From a virus, in the IMG/VR virus record IMGVR_UViG_3300001460_000075, positions 1 through 36,702 of that record: DNA of 36,702 nt. One strand, written 5' to 3'. The notes beneath the pieces are model-generated. The model was not told the origin of the DNA, did no database searches, and saw only the letters and a list, made by a program, of their open reading frames with translations. The position numbers and the translations under genes are program-made. Below, piece by piece: positions 25,051 through 32,919 of this stretch; the stretch's first letter is position 1, and every line of letters starts with the position of its first letter.

Positions 25051-25475
25051 TTTGGAAATGGTGCCCTGGTTAACTTTTCTGTTTCAGTTTTTGCACAACG
25101 GGTTGCGGTTTTTTTTGCCAACCAAATTGGTATTGTTAGATATCCCAGGAGTACAATACCGGCCAACATAAGGATTTTTTGAATGGTTTCCTTAAAGTCA
25201 TCGAATAAAGAAAAATGTGGATCCAGTTGAGACTGAACCAATTTTTGAACATCGTTTTCGCTTAGTGCCTTGAGTGTGGCTTTTGCTTTTTCGTTGCCGT
25301 CAATTTCTTTAATTATCTGCCCGGCTCCGGCCCCGAGAGTTCCACCGGCAATTGATCCCGGAATGCCACCGATTGCACCCAGGCCGGCCCCGGCCCCGGC
25401 CCCGAGAGTTGGGGCAAAGTTCTTCCAAGAACATGCCGTTAAAAATAAAACGCAAGTAGTCATTAGGTATCGCAT
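25047..25475 (-). CDS. Phage lipoprotein with glycine zipper and membrane helix (142 aa)
   Basis: A lipoprotein signal peptide is clear: MRYLMTTCVLFLTACSWK with the lipobox LTAC and the acylated cysteine at position 15. It is followed by a glycine-zipper region (about 24-54, LGAGAGAGLGAIGG and GGTLGAGAG), a charged helical part, and a second membrane helix ILMLAGIVLLGYLTIPIWLA (about 101-120) before a basic C-terminus. Glycine zippers insert into membranes. An envelope-disrupting role in lysis, analogous to a spanin, or a DNA-ejection channel role is possible. The neighbours downstream are two tiny membrane proteins, supporting lysis. No endolysin gene is visible beside it. Confidence 0.7.
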   Translation of the reverse strand: MRYLMTTCVLFLTACSWKNFAPTLGAGAGAGLGAIGGIPGSIAGGTLGAGAGQIIKEIDGNEKAKATLKALSENDVQKLVQSQLDPHFSLFDDFKETIQKILMLAGIVLLGYLTIPIWLAKKTATRCAKTETEKLTRAPFPK

Positions 25476-26662
25476 ACATCGGATGACGCATTGAATAAAG
25501 TAACGCCACCATCATTTAACAAAAGACCCTGGGGGTTATTGGTACTATTTGCATAAAAGGACTGCACTGGGGCCGGTACAATTATATCTTGGCCACCAAT
25601 ATATCTTCTTTGTCTAACGGCCTGAGAAACCCCTGGCGTTACTTCAGTAGTTTGAATGAGAAAAGTTGGAGGAAAATTTGTTGTGCAATTCTTATTTGCG
25701 ACTTTTACTAATATCGTGTAGGCGGTTGATGCCGGAGTACTCATCAAATATTGATCATTATAACCGTTGTTATACCATGACCTTTCAACGCTATCGAACT
25801 CGGCATAATACCCATCAAAATTCGCAGTACCGGTATAATGTTCCGAAAACCTCAATTCTTGAGTTATTACACGATTTGAGTGAAGTATCGAAACCAATAC
25901 TTTTTCCCATTGTGTTCCCCGGTCGCCTGAGACTTCAACATTTCCGTCAGGCGTTTCAACTGTAATTACAGAATTAGAAACTGACGCAACTCGAAGTACT
26001 ATGCCGGTAGTAAAAGTCGTAAATGTTGTCATTAACCGGACTGTATCCCCGGTCCCTACCGTGCTATCTGCGTCAACCGTGTAGGCATTCAATTGCAAGT
26101 CTGCAAACGGAAGGTTAAGTGTGTCTGTATTATCGGTTGTTGATCCGGTATCCGTGTTATCTGTTGTTGATCCGGTATCCGTGTTATCTGTATTAAAATT
26201 CCAATGCACTCCTCTCTGTCTACCGAAAGGTCTTGTTGAATCATCTAACCATACAAATGTGCCGTCATTGTCTATTATTCCTATTCTTGTGCCTTCGTTA
26301 TTAACTTGAGTTGTCGTGTAAAGTGTGCCGATTGTAAGATTCCAATTACCCAGATTGGTTAAGTCTGAAAAAACAATTTCCCTTCCTATATCTGAATTTG
26401 TAAATTCTGGTTGGTTATCTGTTGTTGATCCGGTATCACTCGGCCGAACTAAAATATTGTTATCTGTTACCGCATACCACTCGCCGTTCCATAGGTAGGC
26501 AAGAGTTTGTGAGGATCCTACGCCGTCTGATATTATGGCAGTCTGACCATTTGTGCCACTGGTTGGCATAGTCGCCAGTGTATAAACTGGCGATACTGTT
26601 GTCGTTGACAATGCCTTGAGTTCTTGGCCAACGAGTGTGCCTATGTCAGAAAGTATAGTCAT
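25463..26662 (-). CDS. Tail appendage protein with repeated beta modules (399 aa)
   Basis: The N-terminus resembles a common fibre module (YTLATMPTSGTNGQTAIISDG then AYLWNGEWYAVTD, residues about 27-67). Next comes a module beginning FTNSDIGR (87-94) and ending GVHWNF (151-156). A nonapeptide repeat of the NTDTGSTTD type follows, and a second related module ends RGTQWEKV. The C-terminal 150 residues contain beta strands rich in Tyr, Asn and Thr and a pair of cysteines, and may be a receptor-binding tip. Its start overlaps the upstream fibre gene by TAATG, and its end overlaps the lipoprotein gene by 13 bases. Host-recognition function is inferred from architecture. Confidence 0.63.
   Translation of the reverse strand: MTILSDIGTLVGQELKALSTTTVSPVYTLATMPTSGTNGQTAIISDGVGSSQTLAYLWNGEWYAVTDNNILVRPSDTGSTTDNQPEFTNSDIGREIVFSDLTNLGNWNLTIGTLYTTTQVNNEGTRIGIIDNDGTFVWLDDSTRPFGRQRGVHWNFNTDNTDTGSTTDNTDTGSTTDNTDTLNLPFADLQLNAYTVDADSTVGTGDTVRLMTTFTTFTTGIVLRVASVSNSVITVETPDGNVEVSGDRGTQWEKVLVSILHSNRVITQELRFSEHYTGTANFDGYYAEFDSVERSWYNNGYNDQYLMSTPASTAYTILVKVANKNCTTNFPPTFLIQTTEVTPGVSQAVRQRRYIGGQDIIVPAPVQSFYANSTNNPQGLLLNDGGVTLFNASSDVCDT
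26136..26189. repeat. Two tandem 27-bp repeats inside an appendage gene
   Basis: Two identical 27-base units (26136-26162 and 26163-26189) begin GTTGTTGATCCGGTATCC. A partial third copy is dispersed near 26420-26442. They encode a Thr/Asp/Ser/Asn-rich nonapeptide linker between beta modules. The arrangement parallels the 24-bp array at 21757-21852 but the sequence differs. Confidence 0.88.
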
Positions 26663-27933
26663 TATGTCCGGGCGTTGTTAAACGCCGTTTGAAAGTCAGT
26701 AAAGTTCCCCAGGGCGGTTGGAGTAACTGCATTGCTCGATGTGACCAGTTGTTCGTAACTCGATCCACTTTTTGCATAAATTGCATCGGAATAGAGTGCC
26801 CCGGTATAGAGTTGTGCGTTTGCCGTACCCTTCTTGAAGTGCCAACAATCGTTTACATTGTCCCAATATACCTTTGCCTTATCTTCTTCACCGCCGGCCG
26901 TAGATTGTGTGTAATTAAAACTTGTCGGATTGTATGCCGAACTGCCCGAACTTAAATCAGCACTACCGCCCGAAAAATCACCGTCAATGCCGGCCCCTAC
27001 TTCAATCATCAACCAGGTTGGGAGATTTGCCATTAGGGTCCCATCAAAATTGTTACCATTAGGATTACTGTACCAAATGATTTTATAATTATTTGTGTTT
27101 GCGTGACCGTTCCCTTTACTCACATAAACTGGTTTAGGATCACCGGAAGCAACTTCTCCGTTTTCAACTGCATAATCCGAAGTAGTTGTGCCGTCCCACT
27201 CAAAATCCGGGTAGAATGAATTATCGACAAAATCAATTAAATCATTTTGGGATGCCGTACTGCCTCGGTTTATTTCAATGCCGGATTCCTGGCCAACGAT
27301 GGTCCCGGTTGAACTTTTATTTAACTCAATAAAGGTGTCGGAGACTTCAACGGTTTGGGTGTTTACAATTGTAGTGCTTCCCTGGACCTCCAGGGAATCA
27401 CAAGTTAAACGCCCCTTTATGTCAGTGGCTCCGTTTACGGTAAGTGCGTTTGTACTTTCACCGGTGTTTCCTACCTCGGCCCTCAAGGCCGAAAGGGCCT
27501 GGAGTGCGTTGACATGTTGTGCAGTAATAGCACTGCCTATTAATGCATTACCGGTTGTGGCTAAATTACCAATTGATACTTTTGTTGCGGATATATTGTT
27601 TGCCGTAAATATTGATGCGGAAACATTATCCACATCAATCTGACCAAGTTCTGTTTTAGTAGCGTAGGTGTTAGACGCCATCGTTGTAGTTAAATAACTG
27701 CTTAACGCCAATTGAGTAGCATAAGTATTGGCAATTGTATCGGCCGTGGAATAATCGTTCAGGACTGAACTTTTAGCGTAATCACTTAAAGATGATTTTG
27801 TGGCGTAAGTACTCGAAGCGTCACTTTGAGAAAGTGCGTTATTGGCAGTTGTCTGTACGGTATAAAGTGAGGCCCTAACGGTTTTAAATTCACCACCTAT
27901 GGTGTTGGCGATTTGTTGTAATATACTACTCAT
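26662..27933 (-). CDS. Tail fibre protein with trimeric-repeat N-terminus (423 aa)
   Basis: Residues about 30-100 carry imperfect repeats of the YATKSSLSDYAKSS kind, with YAT and LSDY/LSSY recurring, typical of trimeric fibre shafts. A beta-helical or fibre segment follows, including VEVSDTFIELNKSSTG and GQESGIEINRGS. That element is common to phage fibre and baseplate-wedge proteins. The C-terminal half contains aromatic strands (NYKIIWYSNPNG, TWLMIEVGAG) and probably forms the distal domain. It overlaps the upstream 121-residue gene by ATGA. A fibre that binds the host surface is the likely role. No chaperone or autoprotease domain was noticed. Confidence 0.68.
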   Translation of the reverse strand: MSSILQQIANTIGGEFKTVRASLYTVQTTANNALSQSDASSTYATKSSLSDYAKSSVLNDYSTADTIANTYATQLALSSYLTTTMASNTYATKTELGQIDVDNVSASIFTANNISATKVSIGNLATTGNALIGSAITAQHVNALQALSALRAEVGNTGESTNALTVNGATDIKGRLTCDSLEVQGSTTIVNTQTVEVSDTFIELNKSSTGTIVGQESGIEINRGSTASQNDLIDFVDNSFYPDFEWDGTTTSDYAVENGEVASGDPKPVYVSKGNGHANTNNYKIIWYSNPNGNNFDGTLMANLPTWLMIEVGAGIDGDFSGGSADLSSGSSAYNPTSFNYTQSTAGGEEDKAKVYWDNVNDCWHFKKGTANAQLYTGALYSDAIYAKSGSSYEQLVTSSNAVTPTALGNFTDFQTAFNNART

Positions 27934-28295
27934 ATCTTAGAATTATTAAATGCTTGATTAAATATTGAGACGGACCCAATGGCCGAATTAAGTGCAATGT
28001 CCTGGGAGTCTGTTAAATTTGCGGATCCCAGGGAAACATTGGTGCCCGAAAATCCGTTTACGGTTTTAATCATCCCTATAGATGATCCGTCCGTAAGGTC
28101 CTCACTTGAGAGTGTTATTTCTCCGTTCGTCTTACCGGCCACCGATTTCACCGGGGCCACTGCAAAGAGGTCTGAAACTGATAGACTTTTAGTGGCTTTT
28201 GTTCCGCCATCCGGATTGTCTACAACCGGGAAAATGTCATCAATCGTAATGTCACTTTCATTTATTTTGGGTAACTCTGATATTCTTACTCCCAT
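27930..28295 (-). CDS. Fibre-associated structural protein (121 aa)
   Basis: The start GVRISELPKINESDITIDDIF followed by PVVDN and TKATKSLSVSDLF is a pattern I recognise from N-terminal attachment regions of phage fibres (ISELP, then DxxPVVD). The rest includes KSVAGKTNGEITLSSEDL and a second short strand region. It resembles repeats found in fibre shafts. It is short for a whole fibre, so it may attach a separate fibre such as the one encoded next, whose start overlaps by four bases. The assignment is by pattern. Confidence 0.62.
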   Translation of the reverse strand: MGVRISELPKINESDITIDDIFPVVDNPDGGTKATKSLSVSDLFAVAPVKSVAGKTNGEITLSSEDLTDGSSIGMIKTVNGFSGTNVSLGSANLTDSQDIALNSAIGSVSIFNQAFNNSKI

Positions 28296-28296
28296 A

Positions 28297-28800
28297 TTAT
28301 AATGACTCCGTATTGTTTAAGTATTGATTATGATTTGACCATATTGTTGTGCTTGCCAGGTCCCAGTTTGTTCCCTTCACACCCTCTCGTAGTAAAAGTG
28401 TATTATTGGGGTTGTTTGGATGTTGTATTCTTGCACGGTTATTTATGATATCTATGACCTGGAAACTTTCACCGGTTGTGAAATTATAGCCTCCGTAAGT
28501 AAAATCCTGGAGTGCTTGAACTATGTTGCCCCTGGTGTATCTTTTGCCGTTGGATGGTGAAATATATTCTATAATTAATGTTTCGCCTACTACCGTGGTA
28601 CTACCTCCGTTTAACCACTGAGTTGTAACTCGCCTTGACTCGCCGACATAACCGTTATTTGTCTGCTCTACCACTATCGGTAGGCCGTTCTCATCTAAAA
28701 TAAGAACGCCGTTTTCGTCTGTTAGGTACTCGGTATCGCCTTCCTCTGCAATGCTTACTACAGTGGTTCTTAAACTAAGGCCAAGAGCAAGTGCATTCAC
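28297..28800 (-). CDS. Virion-associated protein with a beta module (167 aa)
   Basis: The N-terminus (GLSLRTTVVSIAEE) is followed by an acidic segment LTDENGVLILDENGLPI with two near-identical DENG turns. The C-terminal 70 residues form a module with YTRGNIVQAL, then GYNFTTGESFQVIDIINNRARI, ending EGVKGTNWDL. The ending resembles the modules of the genes at 25463-26662 and 20412-22118. The start is a GTG at 28800 directly after the TAA of the previous gene, so translation is probably coupled. It is likely part of the neck or fibre apparatus. The family is not recognised. Confidence 0.58.
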   Translation of the reverse strand: MNALALGLSLRTTVVSIAEEGDTEYLTDENGVLILDENGLPIVVEQTNNGYVGESRRVTTQWLNGGSTTVVGETLIIEYISPSNGKRYTRGNIVQALQDFTYGGYNFTTGESFQVIDIINNRARIQHPNNPNNTLLLREGVKGTNWDLASTTIWSNHNQYLNNTESL

Positions 28801-29055
28801 TTAAAGGTCGTATGCTACGGCCGTACCGGATCCCAGGGAAAGTGAAGTTGTCACGCCAAACAAAACTAAACCGCCTGGAACGGCCTGGTTGTTTAAATTT
28901 GATGTGCTTTGATCAATGTTAGTTTGAATGACATTTATCATTGAATCTTCGACAAATTGAATTGCATTCCATTTGCCGGTAACAGTTGATCCTGGTTTAA
29001 TTACTATACCGCCTTTCAGGCCGGTTAGGTTTTTTACATTAACTTGTCCGCTCAT
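28801..29055 (-). CDS. Small phage structural protein (84 aa)
   Basis: The sequence has the pattern of a short beta-rich phage protein frequently found between neck and fibre genes. GIVIKPGSTVTGKWNAIQFVEDSMI is followed by polar helices, then GGLVLFGVTTSLSLGSGTAVAYDL. The closing element, GSG followed by AVAY, recurs in my memory of similar proteins, but I cannot name the family. It overlaps the upstream adaptor-like gene by ATGA and abuts the next gene. A minor capsid or connector role is plausible. Confidence 0.55.
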   Translation of the reverse strand: MSGQVNVKNLTGLKGGIVIKPGSTVTGKWNAIQFVEDSMINVIQTNIDQSTSNLNNQAVPGGLVLFGVTTSLSLGSGTAVAYDL

Positions 29056-29651
29056 GTTGATTGATATATTAAAGTTGGGTTTGTTGTAGAATATTGGCCA
29101 ATTGTCGGCCGGTTTTGTTGTTGTAGTCTCTCTACTCTATCGAAGGCCCTGGCCATGTATTCCTCGGCCTGGTTCTCTTCTCGGATAGCACGGTCCGCCT
29201 GGCCGTCTCCCTTAAAAAAATCTGCCAGGATTGCTGAAAGTAGGTAATTTTCTAAGAAACTTGGAACCAGGGAACCTTCCTCGTAATCCGTAAATTTCTT
29301 TTTTGCCAGGACCACAATTTCGGATCCGGTAAAAGTCGGCCTCATTAAAACATCAGATTCAATTATTTGGTAAAGAATCTTTTGGGCCGTTTGGTCTCCG
29401 TATGGGTGTTTGTCCCATACCTCTAAAACATCAAAATCCACCTGGCCGGTGGAAAGAACATTTGCCGTATCCCTGGTTAAAGGTAAGGTTTTTAACTCTA
29501 TTAATTCCGGCCAGTCTGCACGGTCCCAGGCATCCCTTAACCTGGAGTTAAGAGATTGCTTAAAGAAAAACTTATCCGTTGCGTCAAGGGTCGCTAGACC
29601 GGCAACTGACTGAAATCGTTTTTCAAGGTTTCCATAAGGTATCGTTTGCAC
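29052..29651 (-). CDS. Head-tail adaptor-like protein 2 (199 aa)
   Basis: This protein is related to the product of the next gene upstream. Both begin with IPYGNLEKRF- or LPYSTLQDRF-like segments, continue with a conserved NSRLRDAWDRADWPEL helix, and end with a helical region of the type ADFFKGDGQADRAIREENQAEEYM followed by a Gln-rich stretch. The length and helical bundle pattern suit head-completion or tail-tubular A-type adaptors. The start is a GTG at 29651, just after the stop of the paralogue. A role in joining the portal to the nozzle is inferred. Confidence 0.62.
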   Translation of the reverse strand: MQTIPYGNLEKRFQSVAGLATLDATDKFFFKQSLNSRLRDAWDRADWPELIELKTLPLTRDTANVLSTGQVDFDVLEVWDKHPYGDQTAQKILYQIIESDVLMRPTFTGSEIVVLAKKKFTDYEEGSLVPSFLENYLLSAILADFFKGDGQADRAIREENQAEEYMARAFDRVERLQQQNRPTIGQYSTTNPTLIYQST

Positions 29652-29653
29652 TG

Positions 29654-30415
29654 TTATTGCACATTATTGTCAAAAGTCTGATTCGTCTTTGCACCAATTG
29701 GCATTCCGCCAACTTGTACATTGTGACGATTAAATTGTGAAGGCGGACGATACTGTAATATGTCATGCCTAAATTGACGGCCCTGGTTGCTTACTTTATC
29801 TATCTCATGCAAAAGTAAGGATTCCGCATATTGGTCCTCTAGCACTGCCTTCTGAGTTGCCCCGTCCCCACGCAAAAAATCAGCATAACTTCCGTGAACC
29901 GCATATTCAAAAAATATCCATGGTACATCACTATTGTCGCCACCTTCGTCACCGAAATATCCGGTGGTTATTGATGTCTCTGAATTAACTACGCCTTCCA
30001 AGTCCTTGCGGTAAGTTATGTATGCCTTCTTAGTCGCCAGGTTGTCCGGTGATATTATTTTTATAAGCGGATCACCCAGGGGACTTACATCTTGTAAGAA
30101 TGTGTATTCATCCGGATATCTGTTGGTCAAAGGATTATCCTGGTGTACTCGGAAAACTACATTGGCGTTATTCGCCAATTTTGTTCCACCGGTACCGGAT
30201 CCATCATAAGTAACTATTGAGTTCCCGGTTAAAGTAACTTCCTCGCCTACTACTGTAAACACTGGCCAAGGATACCTTTCATAGGCCAACCGAATCCTTC
30301 GATTAACCAGGTCACGAAGAAAACCGGAATCAGTGGTCTGTAATGACTCGAGGCCAGTTAAGGCCCTAAAACGGTCTTGTAATGTGGAGTAAGGTAAAGT
30401 TGGGTAGTTGGCCAT
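29654..30415 (-). CDS. Head-tail adaptor-like protein 1 (253 aa)
   Basis: The larger of two paralogous neck proteins. It has the same N-terminal pattern (LPYSTLQDRFRALTGLESL, then NRRIRLAYERYPWP) and the same C-terminal helical pattern (SYADFLRGDGATQKAVLEDQY) as its neighbour. A central beta insertion (about 55-170) is absent or shorter in the other. The C-terminal tail is asparagine- and glutamine-rich. Adaptors of this kind form a ring beneath the portal in podoviruses. The ATG at 30415 follows the 103-residue gene by two bases. Confidence 0.63.
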   Translation of the reverse strand: MANYPTLPYSTLQDRFRALTGLESLQTTDSGFLRDLVNRRIRLAYERYPWPVFTVVGEEVTLTGNSIVTYDGSGTGGTKLANNANVVFRVHQDNPLTNRYPDEYTFLQDVSPLGDPLIKIISPDNLATKKAYITYRKDLEGVVNSETSITTGYFGDEGGDNSDVPWIFFEYAVHGSYADFLRGDGATQKAVLEDQYAESLLLHEIDKVSNQGRQFRHDILQYRPPSQFNRHNVQVGGMPIGAKTNQTFDNNVQ

Positions 30416-30417
30416 AA

Positions 30418-30729
30418 TTAGTCGGGTTGAATCCTACACTCGGGATTGTCTTTTAAAAATTTATCCCGATTGGACTTATCATCCCAAAAATTCGGGTCTT
30501 CTTGCTGAAAGCGGAAAAATGTTCGAGCATCATACGATGCTACTGGTTTAAAATTCTTGGACTGTTCGCCCTTCCGGGATTCGTTCTCTTTTGCGATTGC
30601 CCTGGCCCTGGCGTTGTATGATGCCTTTTCCCTGGCAACATCATCACGATTTCGCCTGGCCATGTAGTCGTTTATTTCGTCATCGGACATTTTCTTGCGT
30701 CCGCCTTTTACAATTATATTTAAACTCAT
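30418..30729 (-). CDS. Small hydrophilic phage protein after the capsid gene (103 aa)
   Basis: From the ATG at 30729 the product has 103 residues. The basic N-terminus contains IVKGGRKK, a long charged helix follows (DEINDYMARRNRDDVAREKASY), and the tail is aromatic and acidic (YDARTFFRFQQEDPNFW, DNPECRIQPD). The frame remains open upstream to 30882, but that part crosses the terminator and the capsid gene in another frame and looks non-coding. No family is recognised. Placement just after the capsid gene and before the adaptors suggests a head-associated protein. The start codon lies only about three bases beyond the U-tract of the terminator, so its message may depend on read-through. Confidence 0.58.
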   Translation of the reverse strand: MSLNIIVKGGRKKMSDDEINDYMARRNRDDVAREKASYNARARAIAKENESRKGEQSKNFKPVASYDARTFFRFQQEDPNFWDDKSNRDKFLKDNPECRIQPD

Positions 30730-30731
30730 AA

Positions 30732-30776
30732 TAAAAAAAATTGGGGGCCGGTGTTTCCCCGGACTCCGGCCCCCAA
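30732..30776 (-). terminator. Intrinsic terminator after the major capsid gene
   Basis: An 11-bp GC-rich stem is formed by TTGGGGGCCGG (30741-30751) and CCGGCCCCCAA (30766-30776) with a 14-base loop. On the minus strand it is followed by eight consecutive T residues (30733-30740). It lies between the capsid gene and the 103-residue gene and would lower transcription of all neck and tail genes relative to the capsid. Confidence 0.92.
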
Positions 30777-30780
30777 TAAA

Positions 30781-30810
30781 GGAACTGGTAAAACAAAAAA
30801 ACCAGTTACC
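30781..30810 (-). other. Second hairpin just downstream of the capsid stop codon
   Basis: AACTGGT (30783-30789) pairs with ACCAGTT (30801-30807), extended by two further G-C pairs with a single bulged base, around an A-rich plus-strand loop. It lies nine bases beyond the capsid stop and just before the terminator. It could stabilise the 3' end of the capsid message. It lacks its own T tract after the stem, so I do not call it a terminator. Confidence 0.6.
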
Positions 30811-30818
30811 ATGACTAA

Positions 30819-31862
30819 CTAAACTATTGAGCCAAGGGGCTTGCCGGCCGAACCACAAGAAAGGGTCAGCATTGCCCGGCATAGTCCTCGTTTACCTCCG
30901 CCATCAACATCATCGAGGTCGATAGTTTTAACATCTTCGAGAAAACGAAGGCTAATCCCGGAGTCGCTTGGTAAGAGATAAGCACGATTGCGAGCAGTGT
31001 CGTTAAATGCTACCCCTGACGAGCGTCCTAAAAATAACGAGGGCACCAAATACACACGGCCCCAGTCGCTGATATACTCTTGCACTTGCAACTTCAAAAC
31101 GCCGTCACCGACATTCTGCGTAAGTTGGTAAGAAAAAGCATTGGCACTGGAACTTACTCTCGTCATGTCCGCCAAACTATTTATGACGGAAGGTCCACCG
31201 AAAAGTTTGTAACTTGGTGCGGATCCGTGAAGTTCATAAACCGCTTGTAACTGCTCACGAAACGCATCCTCGGTAAGGTCACCAGGAGACCCGGTCGTGC
31301 CAGTTAAGTTAAACCGACTTTTTGTAACTGAACGGTGTGCCAATTTTCCAGTACTATCGTAAATACTCGTATCGGCCGGGTTGGTCCAGGTTCCAAGTGC
31401 GTCCATGAGGTCACCGGCGTTGCTTGCTCCGGCTTGACTTTCTTGGTCGGATCCAAGACATGCTTCGATATCTCTACGCATTTCCAAGAGGGCCTTGGAT
31501 TTTGACATTGCGTACAAATTATCGGGACCGGCCACATTTACTGCTTCGGCTTGAGGCGAAACGGCAAATTCTCTTTGGAATTGCTGAATGCGATTTCCAA
31601 ATCTCACCCGGCCTTCAGTCTTGTCTTTAAAACCGTTGGCAAAAGAAAGAGGGGCACCGTCAACATGACCAGTGAATTTTACTTCGTCTAGGTCATCGAC
31701 TATCCACTCGGAAAGTATTGCCTGGGCTTTAGGGCCTCGGCTAAGTGTTGAAAATAATGGGCAAGATTCGGGTTCAGTTCTGCGAATCGTGTTGTCTAAT
31801 GACTCCCTTGCTCCCTTTTCGGAAACTCGGTCGCCTAATCCGTATGATGTTGCTAATGGCAT
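30819..31862 (-). CDS. Major capsid protein, SU10/DUF5309-like
   Basis: The 347-residue protein matches the layout of the SU10 major capsid family (DUF5309) as I recall it. The N-terminal arm contains TIRRTEPESCPLFSTLSRGPKA, then a segment with RFGNRIQQFQREFAVSPQAEAV and LEMRRDIEACLGS. A Gly-rich loop ending in LMDALGTW and a long conserved core with SLADMTRVSS follow, and the C-terminus is LLPSDSGISLRFLEDVKTIDL. In this fold the protein adopts the HK97 topology. The gene follows the scaffold, as usual. No clear Shine-Dalgarno precedes the ATG. The terminator downstream supports high independent expression. Confidence 0.8.
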   Translation of the reverse strand: MPLATSYGLGDRVSEKGARESLDNTIRRTEPESCPLFSTLSRGPKAQAILSEWIVDDLDEVKFTGHVDGAPLSFANGFKDKTEGRVRFGNRIQQFQREFAVSPQAEAVNVAGPDNLYAMSKSKALLEMRRDIEACLGSDQESQAGASNAGDLMDALGTWTNPADTSIYDSTGKLAHRSVTKSRFNLTGTTGSPGDLTEDAFREQLQAVYELHGSAPSYKLFGGPSVINSLADMTRVSSSANAFSYQLTQNVGDGVLKLQVQEYISDWGRVYLVPSLFLGRSSGVAFNDTARNRAYLLPSDSGISLRFLEDVKTIDLDDVDGGGKRGLCRAMLTLSCGSAGKPLGSIV

Positions 31863-31874
31863 AATAAATGTAAG

Positions 31875-32819
31875 TTAAGAATTAAGTAAGAATGTTGTTA
31901 AATTTTCTGAAGTGATGTTTTCCTTTCCCAGGATTTTGGCACTATCTTTGTAACGGTTTCTTCTCGGACTGGCCTCACTGCTTGGTTCTCCCATTGGCGG
32001 TGATGCTTTCGCTTTTGTCGGTTTTGCTTTTGCAATCATTTCTTCCTCTTTCATTTTAAGAACTCCCTTAACAATTACGCCTCTCACAAATTCCGCATTT
32101 GGAAGTTGCTCAAGAACTTTGTATTGGTCCGAATTTTTTATCTGCTGATAAAGTTCGTACTCTTGGGAATCCTCTTTCTGTAAGAATGGAAACGCACTTT
32201 TGGCCCTTGATTTGCTCTCGGTCCTATTTGTCAAAAACTTTTCCCTTTCCGGGATAAGTTCCATCAAAAATTCATCGGACCTTTGAAAGATTGCTCGGAT
32301 TTCATCGCCCGAGTATTCTTTGCCGTTTTCCTCTACATAATCTTTGCCCAGGTGGGTCATCGCCCATCTTTTGGCTTGTTGTGCTTCGGTTTTGAGTTGT
32401 TCAAGTTCCTCGAGTGAATTGACTTTGGAAACTTCGGGATCATTTGTGTTGGCCTCGGTTTCAACTGTTTTATCCATTAAGGACTTTAGTTGCTCCTGGA
32501 GTTCAACATTTTTCTCCTCACTGCTTTTGGCCCTTTTTGTCAATTTTGAAACTTGTTTTAAAAGTTTCTGAACTGACTTAGGAACCTCTTCAGTGGTCTC
32601 CTCTTCGATGTCTTCGAGTTCATCGTCATTAGATTGTGAAAGAACTGGATCGGGTGTATCTTCGGCCTCCTCCGAATATTCAGCGGACGGCGTTGGATCC
32701 TCCTGGACTTTTTCTTGATTAAATAAATTAACCAGGTCGTTATCCGTAAGGTTACCCTCGGGTTGATTTTCTTCTGTAACTGATTCGCTCGTTACCTCGG
32801 CGTCTGATTCGTTTGTCAT
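31875..32819 (-). CDS. Scaffolding protein (314 aa)
   Basis: The N-terminal 80 residues are strongly acidic (EEAEDTPDP, DDELEDIEEETTEE). They are followed by a lysine/glutamate coiled coil (LLKQVSKLTKRAKSSEEKNVELQEQL), further helices, and a basic C-terminal part with KPTKAKASPP and RRNRYKDSAK. An acidic N-terminus with a helical middle and a basic, capsid-binding C-terminus is the classical scaffold form, and the gene sits directly upstream of the capsid gene. No protease domain is present, so removal would need another enzyme or release intact. The ATG lacks an obvious ribosome-binding site. Confidence 0.75.
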   Translation of the reverse strand: MTNESDAEVTSESVTEENQPEGNLTDNDLVNLFNQEKVQEDPTPSAEYSEEAEDTPDPVLSQSNDDELEDIEEETTEEVPKSVQKLLKQVSKLTKRAKSSEEKNVELQEQLKSLMDKTVETEANTNDPEVSKVNSLEELEQLKTEAQQAKRWAMTHLGKDYVEENGKEYSGDEIRAIFQRSDEFLMELIPEREKFLTNRTESKSRAKSAFPFLQKEDSQEYELYQQIKNSDQYKVLEQLPNAEFVRGVIVKGVLKMKEEEMIAKAKPTKAKASPPMGEPSSEASPRRNRYKDSAKILGKENITSENLTTFLLNS

Positions 32820-32919
32820 AACTGCATTTTAAGTCGCATTCTTTCTGTAATCCCCAACAGTGGGTCTTACCAAATTCAACTTTAACAGTAATTTTGATTT
32901 TTGTGACTAACCGGGCCAA

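Noticed and set aside
30730-30882. Upstream extension of the 103-residue gene
   Set aside because: It would cross the intrinsic terminator and the capsid gene. The translated part is Trp/Phe/Pro-rich noise.
32820-32919. Promoter before the scaffold gene
   Set aside because: The 100-base gap contains only poor matches to -35 and -10 elements, so I could not support a call.
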